Positions 33,405 through 47,535 are shown, numbered from the stretch's first letter. The stretch is 64,000 bases of DNA from Marthasterias glacialis (GCA_911728455.2 OU452222.1:13743201-13807200), one strand, 5' to 3'. The notes: a model not told the origin generated them from the sequence alone. Numbers and translations: made by a program.

Positions 33405-34964
33405 TTGCTATTTGCCCAAATATTGCGAATTGACCCCTTCCCCACACACAAACCCTCTTCAGTTATATCTACTCTATCATTTTCTATCATAAAATCGCAT
33501 AAAATTTTTTTGACCAAAATGGCGGGTGCTCACAGGGAGCTCCCTGTGAGAAATTTTCAATTTTTGACCCCTTTTGAAAAGTGGTTTTAATGGAATCAGT
33601 GGATGCGGGCGGCTCTCCGGAGACGTGTCCAACAAACTAGAGGTCCCAACTCGCGTTATTTCGGGAGCTAGCGAGCTTTTCCGGCCATCTTGGTGACGTC
33701 AGAGTTGACCTAAATATTGCTATTTGCCCAAATATTGCGAATTGACCCCTTCCCCACACACAAACCCTCTTCAGTGATATCTACTCTATCATTTTCTATC
33801 ATAAAATCGCATAAAAAATTTTTGACCAAAATGGCGGGTGCTCACAGGGAGCTCCCTGTGAGAAATTTTCAATTTTTGACCCCTTTTGAAAAGTGGTTTT
33901 CATGGAATCAGTGGATGCGGGCGGCTCTCCGGAGACGTGTCCAACAAACTAGAGGTCCCAACTCGCGTTATTTCGGGAGCTAGCGAGCTTTTCCGGCCAT
34001 CTTGGTGACGTCAGAGTTGACCTAAATATTGCTATTTGCCCAAATATTGCGAATTGACCCCTTCCCCACACACAAACCCTCTTCAGTGATATCTACTCTA
34101 TCATTTTCTATCATAAAATCGCATAAAAATTTTTTGACCAAAATGGCGGGTGCTCACAGGGAGCTCCCTGTGAGAAATTTTCAATTTTTGACCCCTTTTG
34201 AAAAGTGCTTTTCATGGAATCAGTGGATGCGGGCGGCTCTCCGGAGACGTGTCCAACAAACTAGAGGTCCCAACTCGCGTTATTTCGGGAGCTAGCGAGC
34301 TTTTCCGGCCATCTTGGTGACGTCAGAGTTGACCTAAATATTGCTATTTGCCCAAATATTGCGAATTGACCCCTTCCCCACACACAAACCCTCTTCAGTG
34401 ATATCTACTCTATCATTTTCTATCATAAAATCGCATAAAAATTTTTTGACCAAAATGGCGGGTGCTCACAGGGAGCTCCCTGTGAGAAATTTTCAATTTT
34501 TGACCCCTTTTGAAAAGTGGTTTTCATGGAATCAGTGGATGCGGGCGGCTCTCCGGAGACGTGTCCAACAAACTAGAGGTCCCAACTCGCGTTATTTCGG
34601 GAGCTAGCGAGCTTTTCCGGCCATCTTGGTGACGTCAGAGTTGACCTAAATATTGCTATTTGCCCAAATATTGCGAATTGACCCCTTCCCCACACACAAA
34701 CCCTCTTCAGTGATATCTACTCTATCATTTTCTATCATAAAATCGCATAAAAATTTTTTGACCAAAATGGCGGGTGCTCACAGGGAGCTCCCTGTGAGAA
34801 ATTTTCAATTTTTGACCCCTTTTGAAAAGTGGTTTTCATGGAATCAGTGGATGCGGGCGGCTCTCCGGAGACGTGTCCAACAAACTAGAGGTCCCAACTC
34901 GCGTTATTTCGGGAGCTAGCGAGCTTTTCCGGCCATCTTGGTGACGTCAGAGTTGACCTAAATA

Positions 34965-37900
34965 TTGCTATTTGCCCAAATATTGCGAATTGACCCCTTC
35001 CCCACACACAAACCCTCTTCAGTGATATCTACTCTATCATTTTCTATCATAAAATCGCATAAAAAAATTTTGACCAAAATGGCGGGTGTTCACAGGGAGC
35101 TCCCTGTGAGAAATTTTCAATTTTTGACCCCTTTTGAAAAGTGGTTTTCATGGAATCAGTGGATGCGGGCGGCTCTCCGGAGACGTGTCCAACATACTAG
35201 AGGTCCCAACTCGCGTTATTTCGGGAGCTAGCGAGCTTTTCCGGCCATCTTGGTGACGTCAGAGTTGACCTAAATATTGCTATTTGCCCAAATATTGCGA
35301 ATTGACCCCTTCCCCACACACAAACCCTCTTCAGTGATATCTACTCTATCATTTTCTATCATAAAATCGCATAAAAATTTTTTGACCAAAATGGCGGGTG
35401 CTCACAGGGAGCTCCCTGTGAGAAATTTTCAATTTTTGACCCCTTTTGAAAAGTGGTTTTCATGGAATCAGTGGATGCGGGCGGCTCTCCGGAGACGTGT
35501 CCAACAAACTAGAGGTCCCAACTCGCGTTATTTCGGGAGCTAGCGAGCTTTTCCGGCCATCTTGGTGACGTCAGAGTTGACCTAAATATTGCTATTTGCC
35601 CAAATATTGCGAATTGACCCCTTCCCCACACACAAACCCTCTTCAGTGATATCTACTCTATCATTTTCTATCATAAAATCGCATAAAAATTTTTTGACCA
35701 AAATGGCGGGTGCTCACAGGGAGCTCCCTGTGAGAAATTTTCAATTTTTGACCCCTTTTGAAAAGTGCTTTTCATGGAATCAGTGGATGCGGGCGGCTCT
35801 CCGGAGACGTGTCCAACAAACTAGAGGTCCCAACTCGCGTTATTTCGGGAGCTAGCGAGCTTTTCCGGCCATCTTGGTGACGTCAGAGTTGACCTAAATA
35901 TTGCTATTTGCCCAAATATTGCGAATTGACCCCTTCCCCACACACAAACCCTCTTCAGTGATATCTACTCTATCATTTTCTATCATAAAATCGCATAAAA
36001 AATTTTTGACCAAAATGGCGGGTGCTCACAGGGAGCTCCCTGTGAGAAATTTTCAATTTTTGACCCCTTTTGAAAAGTGGTTTTCATGGAATCAGTGGAT
36101 GCGGGCGGCTCTCCGGAGACGTGTCCAACAAACTAGAGGTCCCAACTCGCGTTATTTCGGGAGCTAGCGAGCTTTTCCGGCCATCTTGGTGACGTCAGAG
36201 TTGACCTAAATATTGCTATTTGCCCAAGTATTGCGAATTGACCCCTTCCCCACACACAAACCCTCTTCAGTGATATCTACTCTATCATTTTCTATCATAA
36301 AATCGCATAAAAAATTTTTTGACCAAAATGGTGGGTGCTCACAGGGAGCTCCCTGTGAGAAATTTTCAATTTTTGACCCCTTTTGAAAAGTGGTTTTCAT
36401 GGAATCAGTGGATGCGGGCGGCTCTCCGGAGACGTGTCCAACAAACTAGAGGTCCCAACTCGCGTTATTTCGGGAGCTAGCGAGCTTTTCCGGCCATCAT
36501 GGTGACGTCAGAGTTGATCTAAATATTGCTATTTGCCCAAATATTGCGAATTGACCCCTTCCCCACACACAAACCCTCTTCAGTGATATCTACTCTATCA
36601 TTTTCTATCATAAAATCGCATAAAAAAATTTTGACCAAAATGGCGGGTGTTCACAGGGAGCTCCCTGTGAGAAATTTTCAATTTTTGACCCCTTTTGAAA
36701 AGTGGTTTTCATGGAATCAGTGGATGCGGGCGGCTCTCCGGAGACGTGTCCAACATACTAGAGGTCCCAACTCGCGTTATTTCGGGAGCTAGCGAGCTTT
36801 TCCGGCCATCTTGGTGACGTCAGAGTTGACCTAAATATTGCTATTTGCCCAAATATTGCGAATTGACCCCTTCCCCACACACAAACCCTCTTCAGTGATA
36901 TCTACTCTATCATTTTCTATCATAAAATCGCATAAAAATTTTTTGACCAAAATGGCGGGTGCTCACAGGGAGCTCCCTGTGAGAAATTTTCAATTTTTGA
37001 CCCCTTTTGAAAAGTGGTTTTCATGGAATCAGTGGATGCGGGCGGCTCTCCGGAGACGTGTCCAACAAACTAGAGGTCCCAACTCGCGTTATTTCGGGAG
37101 CTAGCGAGCTTTTCCGGCCATCTTGGTGACGTCAGAGTTGACCTAAATATTGCTATTTGCCCAAATATTGCGAATTGACCCCTTCCCCACACACAAACCC
37201 TCTTCAGTGATATCTACTCTATCATTTTCTATCATAAAATCGCATAAAAATTTTTTGACCAAAATGGCGGGTGCTCACAGGGAGCTCCCTGTGAGAAATT
37301 TTCAATTTTTGACCCCTTTTGAAAAGTGGTTTTCATGGAATCAGTGGATGCGGGCGGCTCTCCGGAGACGTGTCCAACAAACTAGAGGTCCCAACTCGCG
37401 TTATTTCGGGAGCTAGCGAGCTTTTCCGGCCATCTTGGTGACGTCAGAGTTGACCTAAATATTGCTATTTGCCCAAGTATTGCGAATTGACCCCTTCCCC
37501 ACACACAAACCCTCTTCAGTGATATCTACTCTATCATTTTCTATCATAAAATCGCATAAAAATTTTTTGACCAAAATGGCGGGTGCTCACAGGGAGCTCC
37601 CTGTGAGAAATTTTCAATTTTTGACCCCTTTTGAAAAGTGGTTTTCATGGAATCAGTGGATGCGGGCGGCTCTCCGGAGACGTGTCCAACAAACTAGAGG
37701 TCCCAACTCGCGTTATTTCGGGAGCTAGCGAGCTTTTCCGGCCATCTTGGTGACGTCAGAGTTGACCTAAATATTGCTATTTGCCCAAATATTGCGAATT
37801 GACCCCTTCCCCACACACAAACCCTCTTCAGTGATATCTACTCTATCATTTTCTATCATAAAATCGCATAAAAATTTTTTGACCAAAATGGCGGGTGCTC

Positions 37901-39645
37901 ACAGGGAGCTCCCTGTGAGAAATTTTCAATTTTTGACCCCTTTTGAAAAGTGGTTTTCATGGAATCAGTGGATGCGGGCGGCTCTCCGGAGACGTGTCCA
38001 ACAAACTAGAGGTCCCAACTCGCGTTATTTCGGGAGCTAGCGAGCTTTTCCGGCCATCTTGGTGACGTCAGAGTTGACCTAAATATTGCTATTTGCCCAA
38101 ATATTGCGAATTGACCCCTTCCCCACACACAAACCCTCTTCAGTGATATCTACTCTATCATTTTCTATCATAAAATCGCATAAAAAAATTTTGACCAAAA
38201 TGGCGGGTGTTCACAGGGAGCTCCCTGTGAGAAATTTTCAATTTTTGACCCCTTTTGAAAAGTGGTTTTCATGGAATCAGTGGATGCGGGCGGCTCTCCG
38301 GAGACGTGTCCAACATACTAGAGGTCCCAACTCGCGTTATTTCGGGAGCTAGCGAGCTTTTCCGGCCATCTTGGTGACGTCAGAGTTGACCTAAATATTG
38401 CTATTTGCCCAAATATTGCGAATTGACCCCTTCCCCACACACAAACCCTCTTCAGTGATATCTACTCTATCATTTTCTATCATAAAATCGCATAAAAATT
38501 TTTTGACCAAAATGGCGGGTGCTCACAGGGAGCTCCCTGTGAGAAATTTTCAATTTTTGACCCCTTTTGAAAAGTGGTTTTCATGGAATCAGTGGATGCG
38601 GGCGGCTCTCCGGAGACGTGTCCAACAAACTAGAGGTCCCAACTCGCGTTATTTCGGGAGCTAGCGAGCTTTTCCGGCCATCTTGGTGACGTCAGAGTTG
38701 ACCTAAATATTGCTATTTGCCCAAATATTGCGAATTGACCCCTTCCCCACACACAAACCCTCTTCAGTGATATCTACTCTATCATTTTCTGTCATAAAAT
38801 CGCATAAAAATTTTTTGACCAAAATGGCGGGTGCTCACAGGGAGCTCCCTGTGAGAAATTTTCAATTTTTGACCCCTTTTGAAAAGTGCTTTTCATGGAA
38901 TCAGTGGATGCGGGCGGCTCTCCGGAGACGTGTCCAACAAACTAGAGGTCCCAACTCGCGTTATTTCGGGAGCTAGCGAGCTTTTCCGGCCATCTTGGTG
39001 ACGTCAGAGTTGACCTAAATATTGCTATTTGCCCAAATATTGCGAATTGACCCCTTCCCCACACACAAACCCTCTTCAGTGATATCTACTCTATCATTTT
39101 CTATCATAAAATCGCATAAAAAATTTTTGACCAAAATGGCGGGTGCTCACAGGGAGCTCCCTGTGAGAAATTTTCAATTTTTGACCCCTTTTGAAAAGTG
39201 GTTTTCATGGAATCAGTGGATGCGGGCGGCTCTCCGGAGACGTGTCCAACAAACTAGAGGTCCCAACTCGCGTTATTTCGGGAGCTAGCGAGCTTTTCCG
39301 GCCATCTTGGTGACGTCAGAGTTGACCTAAATATTGCTATTTGCCCAAGTATTGCGAATTGACCCCTTCCCCACACACAAACCCTCTTCAGTGATATCTA
39401 CTCTATCATTTTCTATCATAAAATCGCATAAAAAATTTTTGACCAAAATGGTGGGTGCTCACAGGGAGCTCCCTGTGAGAAATTTTCAATTTTTGACCCC
39501 TTTTGAAAAGTGGTTTTCATGGAATCAGTGGATGCGGGCGGCTCTCCGGAGACGTGTCCAACAAACTAGAGGTCCCAACTCGCGTTATTTCGGGAGCTAG
39601 CGAGCTTTTCCGGCCATCTTGGTGACGTCAGAGTTGACCTAAATA
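34965..39645 (+). repeat. Five- and ten-unit higher-order repeats in the satellite
   Basis: A distinctive unit type (AAAAAAATTTTGACC, GGGTGTTCACAGGG and CAACATACTAG together) starts at 34965, 36526 and 38086, exactly five units apart each time. The longer succession 34965-36525, including the CGGCCATCATGG/GTTGATCT mark (about 36497), recurs shifted by about 3120 bp (mark again at about 39927). Confidence 0.75.
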
Positions 39646-41204
39646 TTGCTATTTGCCCAAGTATTGCGAATTGACCCCTTCCCCACACACAAACCCTCTT
39701 CAGTGATATCTACTCTATCATTTTCTATCATAAAATCGCATAAAAATTTTTTGACCAAAATGGCGGGTGCTCACAGGGAGCTCCCTGTGAGAAATTTTCA
39801 ATTTTTGACCCCTTTTGAAAAGTGGTTTTCATGGAATCAGTGGATGCGGGCGGCTCTCCGGAGACGTGTCCAACAAACTAGAGGTCCCAACTCGCGTTAT
39901 TTCGGGAGCTAGCGAGCTTTTCCGGCCATCATGGTGACGTCAGAGTTGATCTAAATATTGCTATTTGCCCAAATATTGCGAATTGACCCCTTCCCCACAC
40001 ACAAACCCTCTTCAGTGATATCTACTCTATCATTTTCTATCATAAAATCGCATAAAAATTTTTTGACCAAAATAGCGGGTGCTCACAGGGAGCTCCCTGT
40101 GAGAAATTTTCAATTTTTGACCCCTTTTGAAAAGTGGTTTTCATGGAATCAGTGGATGCGGGCGGCTCTCCGGAGACGTGTCCAACAAACTAGAGGTCCC
40201 AACTCGCGTTATTTCGGGAGCTAGCGAGCTTTTCCGGCCATCTTGGTGACGTCAGAGTTGACCTAAATATTGCTATTTGCCCAAATATTGCGAATTGACC
40301 CCTTCCCCACACACAAACCCTCTTCAGTGATATCTACTCTATCATTTTCTATCATAAAATCGCATAAAAAATTTTGACCAAAATGGCGGGTGCTCACAGG
40401 GAGCTCCCTGTGAGAAATTTTCAATTTTTGACCCCTTTTGAAAAGTGGTTTTCATGGAATCAGTGGATGCGGGCGGCTCTCCGGAGACGTGTCCAACAAA
40501 CTAGAGGTCCCAACTCGCGTTATTTCGGGAGCTAGCGAGCTTTTCCGGCCATCTTGGTGACGTCAGAGTTGACCTAAATATTGCTATTTGCCCAAGTATT
40601 GCGAATTAACCCCTTCCCCACACAAAAACCCTCTTCAGTGATATCTACTCTATCATTTTCTATCATAAAATCGCATAAAAATTTTTTGACCAAAATGGCG
40701 GGTGCTCACAGGGAGCTCCCTGTGAGAAATTTTCAATTTTTGACCCCTTTTGAAAAGTGGTTTTCATGGAATCAGTGGATGCGGGCGGCTCTCCGGAGAC
40801 GTGTCCAACATACTAGAGGTCCCAACTCGCGTTATTTCGGGAGCTAGCGAGCTTTTCCGGCCATCTTGGTGACGTCAGAGTTGACCTAAATATTGCTATT
40901 TGCCCAAATATTGCGAATTGACCCCTTCCCCACACACAAACCCTCTTCAGTGATATCTACTCTATCATTTTCTATCATAAAATCGCATAAAAAATTTTTG
41001 ACCAAAATGGCGGGTGCTCACAGGGAGCTCCCTGTGAGAAATTTTCAATTTTTGACCCCTTTTGAAAAGTGGTTTTCATGGAATCAGTGGATGCGGGCGG
41101 CTCTCCGGAGACGTGTCCAACAAAATAGAGGTCCCAACTCGCGTTATTTCGGGAGCTAGCGAGCTTTTCCGGCCATCTTGGTGACGTCAGAGTTGACCTA
41201 AATA

Positions 41205-41510
41205 TTGCTATTTGCCCAAATATTGCGAATTGACCCCTTCCCCACCCACAAACCCTCTTCAGTGATATCTACTCTATCATTTTCTATCATAAAATCGCAT
41301 AAAAATTTTTTGACCAAAATGGCGGGTGCTCACAGGGAGCTCCCTGTGAGAAATTTTCAATTTTTGACCCCTTTTGAAAAGTGACCCCTTCCCCACGCAT
41401 AAAAATTTCTCCGGAGACGTGTCCAACAAACTAGAGGTCCCAACTCGCGTTATTTCGGGAGCTAGCGAGCTTTTCCGGCCATCTTGGTGACGTCAGAGTT
41501 GACCTAAATA
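41205..41510 (+). repeat. Rearranged 306-bp satellite unit
   Basis: At about 41384-41408 the expected GTTTTCATGG...GCGGGCGG is replaced by ACCCCTTCCCCACGCATAAAAATTT. Both parts of the replacement occur elsewhere in the same unit (GACCCCTTCCCCACAC and GCATAAAAATTT), so it looks like a template-switch patch. The unit also carries CCACCCACAAACC. Confidence 0.85.
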
Positions 41511-44071
41511 TTGCTATTTGCCCAAGTATTGCGAATTGACCCCTTCCCCACACACAAACCCTCTTCAGTGATATCTACTCTATCATTTTCTATCATAAAA
41601 TCGCATAAAAATTTTTTGACCAAAATGGCGGGTGCTCACAGGGAGCTCCCTGTGAGAAATTTTCAATTTTTGACCCCTTTTGAAAAGTGGTTTTCATGGA
41701 ATCAGTGGATGCGGGCGGCTCTCCGGAGACGTGTCCAACAAACTAGAGGTCCCAACTCGCGTTATTTCGGGAGCTAGCGAGCTTTTCCGGCCATCTTGGT
41801 GACGTCAGAGTTGACCTAAATATTGCTATTTGCCCAAATATTGCGAATTGACCCCTTCCCCACACACAAACCCTCTTCAGTGATATCTACTCTATCATTT
41901 TCTATCATAAAATCGCATAAAAATTTTTTGACCAAAATGGCGGGTGCTCACAGGGAGCTCCCTGTGAGAAATTTTCAATTTTTGACCCCTTTTGAAAAGT
42001 GGTTTTCATGGAATCAGTGGATGCGGGCGGCTCTCCGGAGACGTGTCCAACAAACTAGAGGTCCCAACTCGCGTTATTTCGGGAGCTAGCGAGCTTTTCC
42101 GGCCATCTTGGTGACGTCAGAGTTGACCTAAATATTGCTATTTGCCCAAATATTGCGAATTGACCCCTTCCCCACACACAAACCCTCTTCAGTGATATCT
42201 ACTCTATCATTTTCTATCATAAAATCGCATAAAAATTTTTTGACCAAAATGGCGGGTGCTCACAGGGAGCTCCCTGTGAGAAATTTTCAATTTTTGACCC
42301 CTTTTGAAAAGTGGTTTTCATGGAATCAGTGGATGCGGGCGGCTCTCCGGAGACGTGTCCAACAAACTAGAGGTCCCAACTCGCGTTATTTCGGGAGCTA
42401 GCGAGCTTTTCCGGCCATCTTGGTGACGTCAGAGTTGACCTAAATATTGCTATTTGCCCAAGTATTGCGAATTGACCCCTTCCCCACACACAAACCCTCT
42501 TCAGTGATATCTACTCTATCATTTTCTATCATAAAATCGCATAAAAATTTTTTGACCAAAATGGCGAGTGCTCACAGGGAGCTCCCTGTGAGAAATTTTC
42601 AATTTTTGACCCCTTTTGAAAAGTGGTTTTCATGGAATCAGTGGATGCGGGCGGCTCTCCGGAGACGTGTCCAACAAACTAGAGGTCCCAACTCGCGTTA
42701 TTTCGGGAGCTAGCGAGCTTTTCCGGCCATCTTGGTGACGTCAGAGTTGACCTAAATATTGCTATTTGCCCAAGTATTGCGAATTGACCCCTTCCCCACA
42801 CACAAACCCTCTTCAGTGATATCTACTCTATCATTTTCTATCATAAAATCGCATAAAAATTTTTTGACCAAAATGGCGGGTGCTCACAGGGAGCTCCCTG
42901 TGAGAAATTTTCAATTTTTGACCCCTTTTGAAAAGTGGTTTTCATGGAATCAGTGGATGCGGGCGGCTCTCCGGAGACGTGTCCAACAAACTAGAGGTCC
43001 CAACTCGCGTTATTTCGGGAGCTAGCGAGCTTTTCCGGCCATCTTGGTGACGTCAGAGTTGACCTAAATATTGCTATTTGCCCAAGTATTGCGAATTGAC
43101 CCCTTCCCCACACACAAACCCTCTTCAGTGATATCTACTCTATCATTTTCTATCATAAAATCGCATAAAAATTTTTTGACCAAAATGGCGGGTGCTCACA
43201 GGGAGCTCCCTGTGAGAAATTTTCAATTTTTGACCCCTTTTGAAAAGTGCTTTTCATGGAATCAGTGGATGCGGGCGGCTCTCCGGAGACGTGTCCAACA
43301 AACTAGAGGTCCCAACTCGCGTTATTTCGGGAGCTAGCGAGCTTTTCCGGCCATCTTGGTGACGTCAGAGTTGACCTAAATATTGCTATTTGCCCAAGTA
43401 TTGCGAATTGACCCCTTCCCCACACACAAACCCTCTTCAGTGATATCTACTCTATCATTTTCTATCATAAAATCGCATAAAAATTTTTTGACCAAAATGG
43501 CGGGTGCTCACAGGGAGCTCCCTGTGAGAAATTTTCAATTTTTGACCCCTTTTGAAAAGTGGTTTTCATGGAATCAGTGGATGCGGGCGGCTCTCCGGAG
43601 ACGTGTCCAACAAACTAGAGGTCCCAACTCGCGTTATTTCGGGAGCTAGCGAGCTTTTCCGGCCATCTTGGTGACGTCAGAGTTGACCTCAATATTGCTA
43701 TTTGCCCAAGTATTGCGAATTGACCCCTTCCCCACACACAAACCCTCTTCAGTGATATCTACTCTATCATTTTCTATCATAAAATCGCATAAAAATTTTT
43801 TGACCAAAATGGCGGGTGCTCACAGGGAGCTCCCTGTGAGAAATTTTCAATTTTTGACCCCTTTTGAAAAGTGGTTTTCATGGAATCAGTGGATGCGGGC
43901 GGCTCTCCGGAGACGTGTCCAACAAACTAGAGGTCCCAACTCGCGTTATTTCGGGAGCTAGCGAGCTTTTCCGGCCATCTTGGTGACGTCAGAGTTGACC
44001 TAAATATTGCTATTTGCCCAAGTATTGCGAATTGACCCCTTCCCCACACACAAACCCTCTTCAGTGATATC

Positions 44072-44073
44072 TA
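44072..44073. repeat. TA target duplication, left
   Basis: TA of the satellite phrase GATATCTA|CTCTATC. A second TA is at 48583-48584, where the satellite resumes exactly in phase. Confidence 0.9.
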
Positions 44074-44792
44074 CACTGTAAAAAAAAAATATGTAAAATT
44101 ACAGAAAAATGCAGGTCAACTCCATTTCCAAGATTTTGCTGTATTACGAGTTTACATATAAGTACGTAAATCCAGTTTACAAATTTTCAGTAAACGCCTG
44201 AAAACGAAACTTCGGTACGTTCACATTTATGTTTGTTCTACCCATGTACACTAATGTTGTAAAATTACCACATATTTGTTTTTTCTTTGTACGGTAATGT
44301 TGGTTAAATTAATAACCTGTTGTTATTTTACAGGTTTTGTGTAATGTATATATACATGTACTTACTTTAATTAAATTGTTAAATGTTTTCCAGGTTAACA
44401 TGTTTGTTTTTCAAATTACTGAAAATGTTGTTATTTTACAGAATCTGTGTAAATGACAAAAATCCAACTTGACCGTTATTCTACACAAACCACGTTTTTC
44501 ATATATACACTTTTTTTGTATAAAAGCAGGTTATTTCACATAATGTTTGTGAAAGAATAATACTACAAAAACAACAAATTTACAAATTCAATGTTTTTCA
44601 TGTCAACATCAGCATGGTTTATTTCACAGAACTGTTGTCATATAAAATTACATCCTTTCAATCAGGCCGAAAATTATACCGAATGCCCTGAAAACGATTG
44701 TTACTTATTTACGTCATTCATTTTTTTCTTAAAGCATGTCAAATTATGTCAAATTGTACTAATAGTTTTGACTATTTCTTCACAAATTTCAA

Positions 44793-45060
44793 TATCAAAA
44801 AAAAAATCCAAAAACTGTATATGCAAAGCTGCACAAAACGCTAAGCTATTAATCAACAAACGTGAACTTTTGTTCTCAATAACTCAATGAACACCAAATA
44901 ACTTTGTCTTTGTCAACAAAAAAACAAAAACTGTATGTGCAAAGCTGCACAAAACGCTTAGCTATTAATCAATTAAACGCTAATATAAGCTATTAATCAA
45001 TAACTTTTTTTTTCTCAATACTAATTGTAATAACTCAAAGAACACCAAATAACTTTGTCT
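44793..45060 (+). repeat. Direct duplication inside the transposon
   Basis: Two adjacent copies (about 44793-44910 and 44911-45060) share CAAAAACTGTAT, TGCAAAGCTGCACAAAACGC, AGCTATTAATCAA and AACACCAAATAACTTTGTCT. The second copy has about 30 extra bases that repeat AAGCTATTAATCAA. Confidence 0.85.
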
Positions 45061-45360
45061 GTTGTTCATCTGAGGCAAACTACATTACTTTCTGATCCTT
45101 TTCCCCAAAAACCAAAAATAAATAAATAAATAAAAATAATAATCTTAAAATACAAACATAATAATTAAACAAATAAACCCGAACATAATGCGAAATAGAT
45201 GAATAGATTAATCCTTCCTGAGCCCAAAGGCTCATCAATGTTTTTTTCTCAAGTCTACATAAAATAAAAATACATGCCTTACTTGTCTGTGTCATTTTAC
45301 AAATACCAGGTAAAAACATATACCACTGAGCATTGACTATTTTAGCTCATGTACCTTTAT

Positions 45361-45642
45361 CAGGGTTTATACAGACTTTATCCTGACAAATTTTAAGGAC
45401 ATTGGTTATTTCTAGTTTCATCATTATATGAAATGCGGACAGGGTATACAGACGCAACTTGGCACATCATGACCATGTGACACCTTGAGCCAGACGGTTT
45501 AATTTTTATAGATAAAAATCAAATTTGGTTATTTTCTGAGAGAAATTTCAAGGACTTTTGAGGGCTTTTCAAGGTACAGTGAAGGACTTTTTCAACACAA
45601 AATATCAAATTCAAGGGCTTTTCAAGATCCGCATGAACCCTG
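45361..45642. mobile_element. Nested MITE-like element
   Basis: The terminal inverted repeats are CAGGGTTTATACAGAC and, from the right end, CAGGGTTCATGCGGATC. TTTAT occurs directly outside both ends (45356-45360 and 45643-45647), a likely 5-bp duplication. The interior has repeated CAAGGACTTTT and CAAGGGCTTTTCAAG words. This style of short element is common in animal genomes, but I cannot assign the superfamily. It entered the larger transposon after that formed. Confidence 0.75.
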
Positions 45643-46373
45643 TTTATATTGTTCGCAATATTTGTTCCAACAAACACCTTTAAAAGACTTCTTTTCTTTC
45701 TTTTCTTTTTAAATTTAAGGGAACCATGAAAAAAAAAATTAATAATAAATAAACACGTAACATAATCGTGGTTGTAAAACACAATGGTTAAAAAACTTTA
45801 CATCCGTTTTCTTCAGACAGAACATCCAAATGAAAAAAAAAATCCATAAAATGTTGCCTTCTTTGACAATAAACGTGTAAAACAAGAAAATATCTGTGCT
45901 TTTTGCACACTCCAGCCTGATGATATACATGCACTTACTTGGTATATTGCCATTTGCATAATACACATGAATACACGTCTTCCTTTACATAATATGTTGA
46001 GCTTTTGTCCCACTTTATTGTTGGCAAGAGCATGTCTAATATTCTTTACTTTTTACATACAACGTCTCCCATGGAAAAAACTCTTCCTTTTCATTTGAAT
46101 TATGAGTATCACCTGAAGACAGACTTTATCTTCGCTTTATCTATATAAATCATATTTATTGTACATGTTTCTTGAAATAATTCAGCTTTTGTTCCATGAG
46201 TGTGTTTTGGGGGGTTTGGTATGAACAAGGCACATGTAAAGTAAGTATGATTAATTCAACTTTAAGCATTTGTTTTAAATTCTACCATTTCCCCCACCCC
46301 TAAAAAGTGAGTACAGAAATCAAATCATGTCTGTCAACCCTGCCTCATAATGGAAAACTGATGAATCTTTCAC

Positions 46374-46652
46374 CTAGAAATCTTGCATAGCATTGATGAG
46401 CATGAGCACTTTGGGGCTCACACACGACCTGGATGTTCTGGCATGTTTCGTTCCTCTCTTTGGATTGATGCCAACTAAGCATCTGTTGAATAAAACATGG
46501 AGATAATATAAGCTCAAAGTTGGAAATGTCTGCGAACAACTTGAAATACCACACGGAAACTGAAAGTTGTGGACATTTTTATGTATTCGGAAATGGTCTG
46601 AGTAGGTTTTGACAGAGTGAGAAGAAAAGTCGCAAAGTGGACAAGTAAACAT
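46374..46652 (-). CDS. C2H2 zinc-finger ORF of the transposon (partial or remnant)
   Basis: Reading from an ATG at 46652, the product starts MFTCPLCDFSSHSVK and contains one complete C2H2 finger, C-x2-C-x12-H-x3-H (CPLC ... HFRIH). It is followed by FPCGISSCSQTFPTLS, which looks like a second finger lacking its final histidine in this frame. The open frame extends upstream to 46754, but the MFTCPLC start is the natural protein start. The frame ends at 46374 after about 92 residues. A pyrimidine tract and TTTATTCAACAG within it allow an alternative splice after the finger. Similar N-terminal finger modules occur in proteins of animal DNA transposons (general knowledge, not checked). A nuclear DNA-binding role is inferred. 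No catalytic DDE/D domain is visible. Confidence 0.5.
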   Translation of the reverse strand: MFTCPLCDFSSHSVKTYSDHFRIHKNVHNFQFPCGISSCSQTFPTLSLYYLHVLFNRCLVGINPKRGTKHARTSRSCVSPKVLMLINAMQDF

Positions 46653-47535
46653 AGTGACAACAATTTCAACTACATTTCCAAAACACTCATTAAATTCAAT
46701 AAAACATACCAGGGATATAAGGAGATATGTTAGCATGCACCTATCAGATCTCAATCTTGAATTTGAAATGTCTTGATGAACATCTGCAGGTGATAAACAA
46801 ATACAAAAATTAATTGCATTCTCGTTATCTCGTTATCGTTAAAGGTCAAAACAAAAATAATTGTGATGATAATAATTCAAAATGGCATAAATACCGAATA
46901 TGTACCTTAACTAAAATAATAATATTTAGCGGTTTGATCCTGACATTCTTATATACAACAGGCTAAACAGGCACATCACAATACAGCTTTCACCATGTTC
47001 AAACCATTTCAAACTAACTTGTCAAGCTATTTAGTTAGTAAGTAAATACCATGAGACTCTGTGTAAACAAAAAATCACACAGACAGGCTAATAACACCCC
47101 TTCGGTTTTTTTTTTACAGTACAGAACCGACCTAGCAATAATAAGTCATTAGTCAGTATGTAAATATGACTGTAATTTGGCTGTTTTTTACCACACAAAT
47201 TTTGTTCTTAACTGTCGCAGTCATAGACATTATAGATAGAAGAGTCATGTCTTACTCAGTCATACACATAGGCTACACACAGTAGTACATGTACATCGTA
47301 CAGTACACATGCATGACATTAAATAACATGACACACATGAGTCCCCTGGCCCTGGTCATGCTGGTTGGCATGGCAGCTGTTCAATTGTAAACAGCTAACC
47401 TGCTAAAACTTTACAGTTCGGTGAACAAATAACAAGAAAAAGATCCACACACTTCTATATTGATGCAGAAAGTGTTTAGTGAACTTATCTATAAAAACAC
47501 AACCCAAAACATTAAATAAATGTGGCACTCCTTAC

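Larger units (their letters stand above)
20803..44073 (+). repeat. 312-bp satellite array, left block (~75 units)
   Basis: Head-to-tail units of 312 bp, nearly identical across more than 23 kb. The first unit (20803-21113) is the most diverged and begins exactly at CTCCCTGTGAG, the right half of the unit's palindrome. Length variants are five 301-bp units, several 311- or 313-bp units differing in the A/T run around 24810, and one rearranged 306-bp unit (41205-41510). Common variant positions are CAAATATTG/CAAGTATTG, AAAAAATTTTTG/AAAAATTTTTTG and AGTGGTTTT/AGTGCTTTT. Groups of units repeat as higher-order blocks. The block ends where a transposon has inserted. Confidence 0.98.

Noticed and set aside
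21290-43961. 88-residue proteins in each satellite unit as genes
   Set aside because: The open stretch begins at TTG, not ATG; variants are mostly amino-acid changing, 301-bp units shift the frame and some units have stops.
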